From NCBI GenBank assembly GCA_963829485.1, contig CAWHIK010000010.1:248001-312000 (forward strand): a DNA stretch of 64,000 nt, in the 5' to 3' direction. The stretch is from JBGPQJ01 sp963829485. GTDB lineage: Bacteria > Chloroflexota > Anaerolineae > Anaerolineales > Villigracilaceae. Positions 19,822 through 28,662 of this stretch are shown in pieces. The notes beneath the pieces are model-generated. The model searched no databases and was not told the origin of the DNA. It worked only from the letters and a program-made list of their open reading frames with translations. How positions within the stretch are numbered: position 1 is the first letter of the stretch; every line of letters starts with the position of its first letter. The position numbers were made by a program, and so were the translations under genes.

Positions 19822-22216
19822 TTATTTGATTTGAAGAAGGGTTGGGTACCCATCCATAGCCTGGAATTCAAGGACAACCATCGGGAGAGGCAGAAAATGT
19901 CCGGGCGGGAAAGCCTGGTTCGGATCTTCCAACTTACTCAAATATTGCAGTGTGTCATTGAATGCGACCATGCTTCCATTCTGGACATTTAATTTGACTG
20001 AAGGACCGCCATTTAGTTGCCAGCCTAGCACGTCTGACTCAACCTTAGCCTGATATTTTTCTCCCCAGCCGGGTTCAATTCTGTGCCAGGGATCAAGAGC
20101 AAGCCCGGACTTGATCATTATTGGAGAGCCATGGAAATCAAATTGGACACCTGCTTTAGTCAGAAAAAAAGTCTTTACCATTTCACCGGAGGATGTAAAG
20201 GTCACCCCTCCTTCTTCGTTGAGCGCAGGCGTATATATACGCCAGGGTGAATCTGAATTGTAGAAAGCACCAGGGATTTGAGAGGGGTCTGCTGCTGAGC
20301 CTAGACCGGATTGCCATTCCAGGCGGTCGCTTAACCCGGTTGTAAATTGCCAGCCGGGAGCAATGATCTGGTGTACACCTTTCCCATCGTGAGAGAAGAG
20401 ATAGGACAATCTCCCGCCGTCACTTTGAAGAACCGCAAAAAAGTTTTCATTTGCGATCACGCAATCCTGGATTAAGTCAAAGTTCAGGTCGATTGAGCAG
20501 GTTGATTGAGATGCCGGAACTTGTGCCCAATCCGCCGCGGTCAAAAGGATGTTGACATCGCCCAGATACTGCGCGTTTAGCTCGGCGAGTTTGGGGTCAT
20601 TGACCGGTGCCGTCAATAGGAAAAACATCTCCCAGGCCGAATCGGTGAGTACGTTATCCGGTGCAGACTCCAGCCGGGATAGTATTTCGGTTTTCAGCTG
20701 TCTCCGAATCGAAGCCGGTAGTCTGTCCCTGTGAGTTGTAAATGTTGACAGGTCCATATAAGTTCGTCTGAACAAGTCGCGGATCGGTTTGAGCGCTTTC
20801 AGGCGTGATGTTCAACAGCGCTTCGGCATCCAGCGGCTGGATCCAGGGGTGGGCGGCGATGTAGCGCATCCCGGCAGGTCCAGCGTCCGAATCACCCCAG
20901 GATGAATCGGGCAGGTCGCCGCCGAAGAGGATTATGTCTCCCTCGAAAGCGCCATTGACCAAAGCTCGGCGCGCCTCGAGCGTCAATCCATCGGGCGTTG
21001 TTTGCTCCTCTTCGACGGAGGGAATGCCGAGGAGTTTTTGGCCACCCCATTCCATGATGGATACAGGGGAGCCTGCCTGAGGGTTGTTGAAAAATTGCAG
21101 CGCATAGCCACTATTAATACTGCCGAGGCCGAAAATGGAATTTCCAACCGGTAAACCAAACGCCTTCGCGGCGTCCACGCTGTGTGTGAGTGAAACATCC
21201 TCAGGCTGGCCATAAACCACATCCGGAAGCATCAACAGTTTATTGCGCCACATTTTCCTGACTTCGTCCACGCCGCCGGTCAGGTCGAGGGCGGAGAGGC
21301 TGGCAGGTGTCTTGAGATCGAGCAGGACCAGCGGGATGTGGTTTGCTGCTGAGGCATCGAGCAGCGGATTCAGCCCATGCCGCTCGCCATACGGACCGGT
21401 GTGAGCGCCATCCCAGCGGCGAAGAGTTTGCGCAGGTGTGGCGGCATTGAAGGTTTGCGAGAATGCCATTAGAAGTTGGGCGCGCTCCTCGGGCTGGGCA
21501 TTCGAGGAAACGGCTGCGGATTGGTCAGCAGGTGCATGTTCAGACGCGGGGGTGACGAAGACCTGCAAGGAATAATCCGATGGCAGGTCGAATCGGTTGA
21601 AAGCGATGGTCAGCGTGTCAAGCGCGGAGTTGCGAATGATGCGGGGTTTGAGATGGGATGAGAGCGTTGATTCGGCGACGTCGATCACCCCTGCCTCGCC
21701 CTCGGCGGGAATGACCAGCAGCAGGTCGTAGGGGATATCTGTTTCGACGAGCCCTTCAGGGTAGAGCGCAGCCAGGTCGAGCCGGCTGAGGTGTGCCATC
21801 TCGACACCGCCGGGCTGTGTATCGAGCGCGATGAAAATGTCAGTGGCTGGAATGTCAGGGACATCGAGGAAGTCCAGACGGATGTGGTCTTCAAGCCCAA
21901 CAGAGCGTGTGTACACGGCGATCAGGTCAAGGGCGGGGTCAGGCGCGTCGAGCGGGTCGAGGAGGCGCAGGTCGCGGGTGGTCCAGGGCTCTTCTACGGA
22001 TGGGCTACATGAAGAGAGCAGGATTGATGAAAGGAGAAAGAGTGTGAGAAGGAGAGGTAAGAATACACGCGTGTCAGACCTGCACTTGCGTGCGGTGCAA
22101 GTGTTGCGAGTGTAGCGAAGCAATCTCCTTGAATGCCAGATTTTATACACAAAGTTGGAGATTGCCGCGTCGGGCTCCGCCCTCCTCGCAACGACACTCG
22201 AAAAACTATTTTCCAC
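19822..22216 (-). CDS. Large secreted lipoprotein of unknown function, frameshifted
   Basis: Two overlapping frames form one protein. The first (22216 to 20654) has a signal peptide with lipobox ILLSSC and a long extracytoplasmic region including RRWDGAHTGPYGERHG and WGDSDAGPAGM. The second (to 19822) continues as a beta-rich domain. Removing one G from the GGG near 20727 joins them (NSQDRLPASIRRQ) into 797 residues. The start is uncertain: a GTG at 22216 is possible, but the first 40 or so residues would be translated from a dispersed repeat (22103-22192). I do not recognise a family; the central part recalls secreted glycoside-hydrolase-like proteins only loosely. The gene lies just after the SH3 lipoprotein gene, probably in one operon. 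Confidence 0.65.
22103..22192. repeat. REP-like dispersed element, copy 1
   Basis: Ends are inverted (GTTGCGAG / CTCGCAAC) with a second inner inverted pair (CAATCTCC / GGAGATTG). The arrangement and several words are shared with the element at 56645-56730. It lies between two lipoprotein genes and overlaps the apparent start of the downstream one. Confidence 0.65.
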
Positions 22217-23363
22217 TTTCGACCGTCAACGTGTAAAGCACGGACTGCAGCCCGCCCGCTCCTTCGGTCGCAGCCAGTTTCAGCAGGTAGGTTGACTCAC
22301 CGGAGAGTGCCAGAGCGCCGGAGTTCCCGCCGCAGGCAAGGGTTCCCCACCCAGTGAGTGGCGAGCCGTCCTGCCACAGTTCCACTTTCAGAGTTCCATT
22401 ACCGTCGCAGGCGAGATGGAGCGAGATGGGTTCTGTCTGCCCGGGCTGGGGTGAGTAGGGCGCGAACTGAACCCAGTCGGTTGAGTCACCTTCAGGAGCG
22501 GAGACCGCACTGGAATAGATGAACTGGCGAGCGCCTTGCGGCGAGAAGAGGATGCTTGCGGCAGGTTTCTGCGCCGAGTCGCCGTCATCGGCTGCGGGTG
22601 CGATGATCAGGGTCGGGGTCGGCTGACCTGGCTGGGGCGTACCGGACGTGTCCGCCACGGGCGTGCCGAATTCGTTGAACATCGGCAGCATCGCTGTATC
22701 GCCGTCCACCCTCACATAAGCAGCGCTGACCCAGCCCCGGTCGCCCGGTCCGCCGGCTTTGAAGATCTGCAGCCAGGTGCCGGTTTCGTTTTTCCCGGTG
22801 AGGGTCAGCGATGATTCGGGGTCGATCATGCCCAGGGAGTTGAACCCCGTGCCGGGACCCGAGCGCACGTTGACCTTCACCAGGGTTTTTGCGGAAAGCC
22901 CGCCGATTGGCGTAGGCGTGGGAAAAGGAGTCCCGATTAGCAGGGTAAAATCTCCGCTGACCACCGGCACCTCGGGTGTGGACTTGGTCGTGACATACTG
23001 GGCAGTGACCCATCCATAACCGGACGGGGCGTCTGCATAGTAGATCAGCCACCAGTCAACCGCCTCGGTCTGCCCGACGATCTGCACCTTCTCGCCAGCT
23101 TTGATCAAGCCGAGGGAGGGGGAGTTCTTGTCCGCGGTGGTGCGGACGTTGATCTGTGTCTGGACCGTCCCTTCGACGGGCACCACAGTAGGCGCGACGG
23201 TCGGTGTGACGGGCGTGGCGGTGGGTCGCTCCGTTGCCGTGGGCGGCAGGGTGGGCGTGTCGAACGGCAGCTCGGTTGGGACGGCGGTTGTAGCCTGAGA
23301 CAGGGAAACGCTGCAAGCACTCAAGAGAACGGCAAGCAGTAATAATAATGGAATTTGTTTCAT
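22206..23363 (-). CDS. Lipoprotein with two bacterial SH3 domains
   Basis: A 385-residue exported lipoprotein: signal peptide and lipobox (LAVLLSAC), a Thr/Pro-rich linker (residues 25-65), then two SH3b domains. The first contains INVRTTADKNSPSLGLIKAG (about 70-120) and the second VNVRSGPGTGFNSLGMID (about 160-225). A second Pro/Thr linker and a C-terminal beta domain with two Cys (ACDGNG and ACGGNSG) follow. SH3b domains commonly bind cell-wall peptides, so it probably acts at the envelope surface. It is the first gene of a two-gene minus-strand unit with the frameshifted lipoprotein gene. Confidence 0.8.
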   Translation of the reverse strand: MKQIPLLLLLAVLLSACSVSLSQATTAVPTELPFDTPTLPPTATERPTATPVTPTVAPTVVPVEGTVQTQINVRTTADKNSPSLGLIKAGEKVQIVGQTEAVDWWLIYYADAPSGYGWVTAQYVTTKSTPEVPVVSGDFTLLIGTPFPTPTPIGGLSAKTLVKVNVRSGPGTGFNSLGMIDPESSLTLTGKNETGTWLQIFKAGGPGDRGWVSAAYVRVDGDTAMLPMFNEFGTPVADTSGTPQPGQPTPTLIIAPAADDGDSAQKPAASILFSPQGARQFIYSSAVSAPEGDSTDWVQFAPYSPQPGQTEPISLHLACDGNGTLKVELWQDGSPLTGWGTLACGGNSGALALSGESTYLLKLAATEGAGGLQSVLYTLTVESGK

Positions 23364-23590
23364 AGGTCCTCTGTTCCGTATTGTACCCGATGCGAGGGGG
23401 GAACTGCTTTTACTTTTTTCAGTTCTCTTGTAAAATGATTTGAGTAAGAGCGAGAAGAGTTTTTAGCATATCAATGGAGCCTGTATCCACAAGGAAATGA
23501 TCAACCCTTGGGTAATCGGGAATTCATCCTCCGCAATATCGACGGTTATTATTAGTGATCTCAAAGAGAAAATGAACTAACGGAGCCCTC

Positions 23591-24565
23591 ATGTCTGGAA
23601 ATCAATCCTTTGCAATGCGTAAACTTGGAAAAACGGAGATCAACATCACTCCCATTGGGTTGGGAGTGATGGAATTTGCCGGAGGCGGCGGTCTGATGGG
23701 TTTTGCTTTTCCGACGATCGGGCAGGAAGAAAAGAATGCAATCGTCAAGGCGGCCCTGGATGGAGGGATCAACTGGTTCGATACAGCCGAGCTTTATGGC
23801 TCAGGCGTATCCGAGTCGTCGCTTTCCGCAGCCTTGAAGGCGGCGGGGAAAAAGGACAATGAAGTGGTGGTAGCCACGAAATGGTGGCCGCTTTTTAGAA
23901 CAGCCCGCAATATCCCGCAAACGATCCATGACCGCATCCGTTTTCTGGATGGATACACCATCAGCCTTTACATGGTCCACCAGCCTTATGGTTTTTCCTC
24001 GCCGGAGGCGGAAATGGAAGCGATGGCCGACCTGGTTGAGGCTGGCAAGATCCGATCGGTGGGTGTCAGTAACTTCAATCCCAAACAAATGCGCCGGGCT
24101 CATCAAACACTTCATAAGCGCGGAATTCCACTTGCCGTGAACCAGGTCCAATACGGTTTGTTGGATCGTTCCATCGAAAGGAATGGAGTTCTGGATACCG
24201 CTAAGGAATTAGGGATCACGATCATCGCTTATACCCCACTGGCATCAGGCTTGCTTTCGGGTAAATATCACAGGAATCCTGAACTGCTGCAGAAAAAACC
24301 CTGGTTCTGGCGGGCAAGATTGAAGAATGGCATTGAAAAATGCCGGCCGCTCGTGACAGCCCTGGAGGAGATCGGCGCCAAGTACGAGGCCACGCCTGCC
24401 CAGGTCGCACTGAACTGGGTCATCAATTCCCATGGCGATACCGTTGTGACCATCCCTGGCGCGACCAAAGTCCACCAGGCGCAGGAAAGTGCCGGAGCCA
24501 TGAAGTTCAAGCTGTCTGAGGATGAAATAGATCAGCTAAACGAATTATCTTCCAAAGTGCGATAA
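23591..24565 (+). CDS. Aldo/keto reductase
   Basis: A 324-residue NADPH-dependent oxidoreductase of the aldo/keto reductase superfamily (TIM barrel). The tetrad is visible: Asp and Tyr in WFDTAELYGSG, Lys in VVVATKWWP, and His in LYMVHQP. The nucleotide-binding end contains IPGATKVHQAQES. The layout resembles YhdN/IolS-type general aldehyde or ketone reductases; substrate unknown. No operon partner: a large palindrome follows and the next gene is convergent. Confidence 0.9.
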   Translation: MSGNQSFAMRKLGKTEINITPIGLGVMEFAGGGGLMGFAFPTIGQEEKNAIVKAALDGGINWFDTAELYGSGVSESSLSAALKAAGKKDNEVVVATKWWPLFRTARNIPQTIHDRIRFLDGYTISLYMVHQPYGFSSPEAEMEAMADLVEAGKIRSVGVSNFNPKQMRRAHQTLHKRGIPLAVNQVQYGLLDRSIERNGVLDTAKELGITIIAYTPLASGLLSGKYHRNPELLQKKPWFWRARLKNGIEKCRPLVTALEEIGAKYEATPAQVALNWVINSHGDTVVTIPGATKVHQAQESAGAMKFKLSEDEIDQLNELSSKVR

Positions 24566-24583
24566 TGGGATGATGTTGTCGGT

Positions 24584-24636
24584 GCCCCACCCAGCCCTCC
24601 CCATTTTCTAGAAAATGGGGAGGGCTGGGGTGGGGC
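24584..24636. terminator. 53-bp near-perfect palindrome between convergent genes
   Basis: Arms of about 25 bp (GCCCCACCCAGCCCTCCCC...) mirror each other around TTCTAGAA with a single-base bulge. It lies between two convergent genes and probably ends both transcripts. Its length and purine/pyrimidine bias also suit a dispersed palindromic repeat unit. Confidence 0.65.
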
Positions 24637-24645
24637 GTGTGTGAG

Positions 24646-24867
24646 CTATAAATTCAGGTATTTCAAGAACTCATAGACAAGGTATCCTGGCCAGAATAAT
24701 CCCTTGAAAATGCCCAGTACGCCCTCCCAGAATGTGGTGGCTGTGCTGATGTAATAGAACCAGGCGCCAAACAATCCGAAGGCATACACGGCATCTGAAG
24801 AGCTGCCTCGATAGTAATCTTTTTTCTTTTTCGTTTCCTGTTCAGTCGTTTTCGTTTCAGCGGTCAT
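24646..24867 (-). CDS. Small membrane protein, paralogue of the protein at 51573
   Basis: A 73-residue protein: a charged Lys/Glu/Thr-rich N-terminus (about 25 residues), then SSDAVYAFGLFGAWFYYIS, a short loop, and a second hydrophobic segment ending PGYLVYEFLKYLN. The same order of residues recurs in the protein at 51573-51926 (SDSVYGLGMIGAWVYYIG ... PAMLVYEVLKFFN). This is therefore a real gene family with two hydrophobic segments, a Gly-Ala-Trp centre and conserved V-Y-E-x-L-K at the end. Function unknown. A GGAG lies just before its start. Confidence 0.8.
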   Translation of the reverse strand: MTAETKTTEQETKKKKDYYRGSSSDAVYAFGLFGAWFYYISTATTFWEGVLGIFKGLFWPGYLVYEFLKYLNL

Positions 24868-25070
24868 GGAAGTCTCCTTATGGATTTATTTTACATACGT
24901 TGATCAAATCAAAGAGTTTCGAACACCATTTAGAAGGTTCTCGCAGTAAATCGGACCCCTTTCGATGATATAATCATAGCATCACCCAGAAATTGACAGG
25001 TTCAAATCGCCGGTCCACTCTCCCGGGCTGGCGTTTTTCATTCCCCATCATCGAAACCAAGGAGGTTTTT

Positions 25071-25550
25071 ATGAACTTCCAGACCGGCGACAGGGTCATG
25101 CACTCCACCTACGGGTTGGGACACGTGCAGGCCATCGAGGAACGAACCGTCGATAATTCCACGACGCTGTACTACATGGTCCAGACAGCGGACCTCACCT
25201 TGTGGGTTCCTGCCGATGAGAACAATAAGCGACGCCTGCGATATCCCACCAGCGCAACCCGATTTAAGCAAACCCTCAACATCCTGTCCAGCACGGCTGA
25301 GAAGCTGCCGGACGACCGACGCCAGCGCAACGTCCTGTTATTGGGATTGTTAAATGACGGCGGGCTTGAGTCGCTCTGTAAGGTGATCCGCGACTTGACC
25401 GCCTACCGCCACATCCATTCCTGGAACGACTATGACAGCGCATTGATGAAACGCGCCCACAAAACCTTGATTGGCGAGTGGACGGTCAGTCTCTCCGTTT
25501 CCCCCCGAGATGCCGAGATGGAACTGCACCGGTTGTTGGAACAGAAATAG
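25071..25550 (+). CDS. CarD/CdnL-family RNA polymerase-binding regulator
   Basis: A 159-residue protein. The N-terminal third (FQTGDRVMHSTYGLGHVQAI...) is the CarD/TRCF RNA-polymerase-interacting domain, which binds the beta subunit. The C-terminal helical part (from about residue 75) matches the DNA-contacting domain of CarD-like proteins and carries RRQRNVLLLGLL. CarD proteins stabilise open promoter complexes. AAGGAGG sits 5 nt before the ATG at 25071, which decides the start over more upstream in-frame codons. A small gene follows 13 bp downstream. Confidence 0.82.
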   Translation: MNFQTGDRVMHSTYGLGHVQAIEERTVDNSTTLYYMVQTADLTLWVPADENNKRRLRYPTSATRFKQTLNILSSTAEKLPDDRRQRNVLLLGLLNDGGLESLCKVIRDLTAYRHIHSWNDYDSALMKRAHKTLIGEWTVSLSVSPRDAEMELHRLLEQK

Positions 25551-25563
25551 AATCGAGGTCAGA

Positions 25564-25806
25564 ATGCCTTCAGAAGAAAAAACCATCATCAACCGGGTCG
25601 TGGAAAATTTCGCCCGCACAGGCAACGCCGCAGATGAAAAGGTCAAGGTCACCAATCTTCCGTGGGGGAAGTCCAGTTATGTTGAATATATCGGGCAGGA
25701 CGGACGCTCCATCATGCTGGATGAATTCCATGTGGATGGAAAAACCATCCGGGCTGGTTACAGTTCCCGTACCGGTACCGTTTACCTGAGTACCACCGGC
25801 GCCTGA
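25564..25806 (+). CDS. Small conserved-looking cytoplasmic protein, unknown
   Basis: An 80-residue soluble protein of mixed alpha/beta character: an N-terminal helix (EKTIINRVVENFARTG) followed by short strands (SSYVEYIGQDGRSIMLDEF, TIRAGYSSRTGTVYLS). I do not recognise the family. It begins 13 bp after the CarD-like gene with GAGG before the start and ends before a hairpin, so it is probably the second gene of a two-gene operon and may be connected to transcription control. Confidence 0.6.
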   Translation: MPSEEKTIINRVVENFARTGNAADEKVKVTNLPWGKSSYVEYIGQDGRSIMLDEFHVDGKTIRAGYSSRTGTVYLSTTGA

Positions 25807-25829
25807 GTCAAATTCGAATCAAGAAAACG

Positions 25830-25853
25830 TCCCGAAGGATTTTACCTTCGGGA
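25830..25853 (+). terminator. Hairpin after the CarD-like operon
   Basis: Perfect stem TCCCGAAGG / CCTTCGGGA with loop ATTTTA. The T run is weak. Confidence 0.6.
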
Positions 25854-25983
25854 TATTGTATTTACCGGCCTAGCGATTTGTATAAGGATATTATTCTGAA
25901 TCCTTCCAGATCTAGTGATTTTCGTTACTGGCATTATTCCTGGAAATTTGCCAAAATAATGGAAATTTCCCCTGGAGGCATGG

Positions 25984-27321
25984 ATGAAAAACAACAAACT
26001 CCCCTTCTGGCGCATCGCGCTTTATTCCAGCGCATCGGCGGGACTGAACATCCTCGCCATCACCGTTTCCACTTGGCTGTTGTACTTCTACGCGCCGCCG
26101 CCTGACTCAGGCCGCCCGGTTTACCTGCCGGCGGTGACGATGGGCGTGCTCCTGCTCATCGCCACCTTCTGGGATGCCATCATTGATCCGTTTATCGGCA
26201 ACTGGTCCGATAATACGCGTTCGCGCTGGGGGAGACGCCGTCCCTTCCTGATGTTCGCGGCGCCGTTCATCCTGTTAGGCGCGGTCTTGTTATGGACACC
26301 TCCCAGCCTGTCCAGTTACACGCTCAATGCTGCCTATTTCATTTTCATCATCCTGATCTATCACACCAGCTACAGCCTGGTCGGCATCCCCTACGATGCC
26401 TCCATGCCCGAGATGGCGCCTGAGACCCATGCCCGGCTCGGCTTGAGTTACTGGAAAGGTGTCTTTGGTATCATCGGTGTGTTGATCGGCTCTCTGGTTG
26501 CCGCGCCGCTTTTCGAGAGCATCGGCGCCGTGGCGATGGGCGCAGTCGTCGGTGTGGTCGGTGTCGTTACCATTTACATCACCCTGCTGGGATTGCGCGA
26601 AACGGACCGTCCCATCGGCGAACCGATGCCTGCCGTCGAAGGTCTTAAAGCCACTTTCAAGAACAATCAATTCCTCATTCTGTTTTTCTCAACGGCCTTT
26701 GTCCATATTGCATACCAGATGGTGCTGGCGAACTTCCCCTATTTCGTGACGCTCGTACTGCGCGGTACCGAAGGAGACGTGGGCATCTACCAGGGCATCC
26801 TGATCATCTTCATTGCCATCACCGGTCCCGTCTGGCTGTGGCTCAACAGGAAATACAGCCAGCGCGCCTTGCTCAACGCCAGCATGCTTATGCTCGCCAT
26901 CATCTTTGCGTTGGGGTTTGCCATCGGCATGGACGGGCTTCCCGCAACAACGCTGGCATACATTTTCGTGGCTTTCGTCGGGACAGCCCTTGGCGGTTAC
27001 CTGATCCTCATCTATGCCATGATGGGCAATCTGGTGGACTATGATGAGATGCTGACGAAACGCCGCCGCGAAGCGATCTTCTACGGAACCTTCTCCTTTG
27101 CCATCGGACTGGGCACGGCGGTCGGCACGCTGATCCTGCCGCTGCTTCTGGAAAATTTCGGTTATACCCAGGCGAATCCACTCGGCGTGCGTCTTTCCTT
27201 CCCGGTGATGGCTGTATTCGTCTTCATCGGCTATGTCATTTTCCGCAGCTACCGCATCGGGGATACACCTGAAGAAACTCGTAAGAACTTGAACATGGAC
27301 GAAACTCAGGAGACGGCATGA
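25984..27321 (+). CDS. MFS transporter of the GPH (MelB-like) cation:sugar symporter family
   Basis: A 445-residue protein with about twelve membrane helices. The family signature is present: DPFIGNWSDNTRSRWGRRRPF in the first cytoplasmic loop (D-P-x-I-G-x2-S-D with following R-x-G-R-R). Another GPH-like pattern, VGIPYDASMPEMAP, is in the helix 4-5 region. Family members import glycosides, pentosides or uronides with Na+ or H+. It overlaps the next gene by 4 nt (ATGA), so it is the first gene of a cassette with a ceramidase-like and a PIG-L-type hydrolase. The imported compound is likely one that these enzymes act on. Confidence 0.88.
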   Translation: MKNNKLPFWRIALYSSASAGLNILAITVSTWLLYFYAPPPDSGRPVYLPAVTMGVLLLIATFWDAIIDPFIGNWSDNTRSRWGRRRPFLMFAAPFILLGAVLLWTPPSLSSYTLNAAYFIFIILIYHTSYSLVGIPYDASMPEMAPETHARLGLSYWKGVFGIIGVLIGSLVAAPLFESIGAVAMGAVVGVVGVVTIYITLLGLRETDRPIGEPMPAVEGLKATFKNNQFLILFFSTAFVHIAYQMVLANFPYFVTLVLRGTEGDVGIYQGILIIFIAITGPVWLWLNRKYSQRALLNASMLMLAIIFALGFAIGMDGLPATTLAYIFVAFVGTALGGYLILIYAMMGNLVDYDEMLTKRRREAIFYGTFSFAIGLGTAVGTLILPLLLENFGYTQANPLGVRLSFPVMAVFVFIGYVIFRSYRIGDTPEETRKNLNMDETQETA

Positions 27322-28655
27322 CATCGCCCGTTCTTTCAGCTGGTGTTGCGCGGAGAATCATTTCGCCTCCCAGGGGAATTTTCCTCATTGGATATGGCGA
27401 CCGCTCGAAAGGCAACATCGGCGTCCACGATGACCTGACCGCGACCGCTCTCGTTCTGGATAATGGAGGAGTGCGTGTCGCCATCGTAGCGTTGGATATC
27501 CTGACTATTAACGAATTTATCGTGGACCGCATCCGTGCCCGGCTTGCTCCCACCGAAGTGATTTTATGCTGTTCCCATACTCATTCGGGGCCAATTGCAT
27601 ATGCCGGCGAGAAATCACCGCGCAAGAACCTGGATTACATCAATGCGTTGGTGGAAAAAATCGTTGAAGCTGTGGAAGAGGCACAAGCCGGTCTGCGACC
27701 TGCGCGGCTCGAGTTTTCGCGCGGCGAAGCATCCGTGGGCATCAACCGCCGGGAGAAGATGCCCGATGGCCGCATGGAGATCGGACGCAACCCCTCCGGT
27801 CCGCGCGATGACTCGGTGCAGGTGGTGAGCGTGTTTGCCCTCACCCCTGACTTTTCTCCCACAGGGAGAGGGGAAGAGGTGAGGGTGTCGACCCTCGTCA
27901 ATTACGCCTGCCACGGCACGGTGCTAGGTCCCGGCAACCTGCTCGTTTCCGCAGATTGGATCGGTGCAATGCGCCCGCGGGTGGAATCCGAGCTTGGCGG
28001 GCAGGTGCTATTCATCCAGGGGGCGGCGGCAAACATAAATCCTGATATGTATTGGGATGATGCGAACGCCTTTGAGAAGGTAGATGAGCAGGGTCAATCG
28101 GTGGCCGAGGCAGTGTTGTCTGCCGTTCGAAAAGGGTCTGAACCTGTAAAGGATGGTCCCCTTGGCTTATCCCGTGCTGAAGCGTGGCTTCCGACCGAAA
28201 CTCGTGCTGATACTCCCCGGCCTCCAAAGAACTATGGAAGGAAGTTACTTACCCTTGCAAAGATGCCCGGCTTCATGGCGGTCTTCGCCGACCTGCTGCT
28301 GAACCAACGCTATCCGTGGAAATCGGTTATTGAAGCCCGAAATGGATTTTGGTCGGTGCCGATGCGGGTTAATGCCGTGCGGATCGGCGACCTGGCGCTG
28401 GTGACTTATGCCGCGGAGACGTTCACCGAGATCGGGATGAAGGTCAAAACCGCTTCACCCGCTGTACATACCCTGTTCGCCAGTGTGAGCGATGGCTGCA
28501 TCAGTTACCTCCATACCGCCGAGTCGCATTCCGAGGGCGGCTACGAAGTGGACATCGCTCCGCTTGCCTACCGTTACCCCGGAAGGCTGCAGGCAGGCTG
28601 CGAGCAGATTGCGCTGAAATCCACTGACACGCTGCTGGAAAAATTATGGAGTTGA
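27318..28655 (+). CDS. Neutral/alkaline ceramidase N-terminal-domain-like hydrolase
   Basis: A 445-residue protein resembling the catalytic domain of neutral ceramidases. Metal-site motifs are visible: CCSHTHSGP, NYACHGTVLG, YAAETFTEIG (Glu) and EGGYEV (Tyr). No signal peptide is present, so it is probably cytoplasmic. In place of the ceramidase nucleophile-serine region it has QGAAANINP, which appears to lack the serine. True ceramidase activity is therefore doubtful and another amidase or hydrolase reaction is possible. It is coupled to the upstream MelB-like transporter and is followed 7 bp later by the PIG-L-type gene. Confidence 0.78.
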   Translation: MTSPVLSAGVARRIISPPRGIFLIGYGDRSKGNIGVHDDLTATALVLDNGGVRVAIVALDILTINEFIVDRIRARLAPTEVILCCSHTHSGPIAYAGEKSPRKNLDYINALVEKIVEAVEEAQAGLRPARLEFSRGEASVGINRREKMPDGRMEIGRNPSGPRDDSVQVVSVFALTPDFSPTGRGEEVRVSTLVNYACHGTVLGPGNLLVSADWIGAMRPRVESELGGQVLFIQGAAANINPDMYWDDANAFEKVDEQGQSVAEAVLSAVRKGSEPVKDGPLGLSRAEAWLPTETRADTPRPPKNYGRKLLTLAKMPGFMAVFADLLLNQRYPWKSVIEARNGFWSVPMRVNAVRIGDLALVTYAAETFTEIGMKVKTASPAVHTLFASVSDGCISYLHTAESHSEGGYEVDIAPLAYRYPGRLQAGCEQIALKSTDTLLEKLWS

Positions 28656-28662
28656 AATACCT

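Noticed and set aside
26689..27324. Long minus-strand frame opposite the MelB-like transporter
   Set aside because: Very high Asp/Glu/His/Gln content is the usual mirror of hydrophobic membrane codons.
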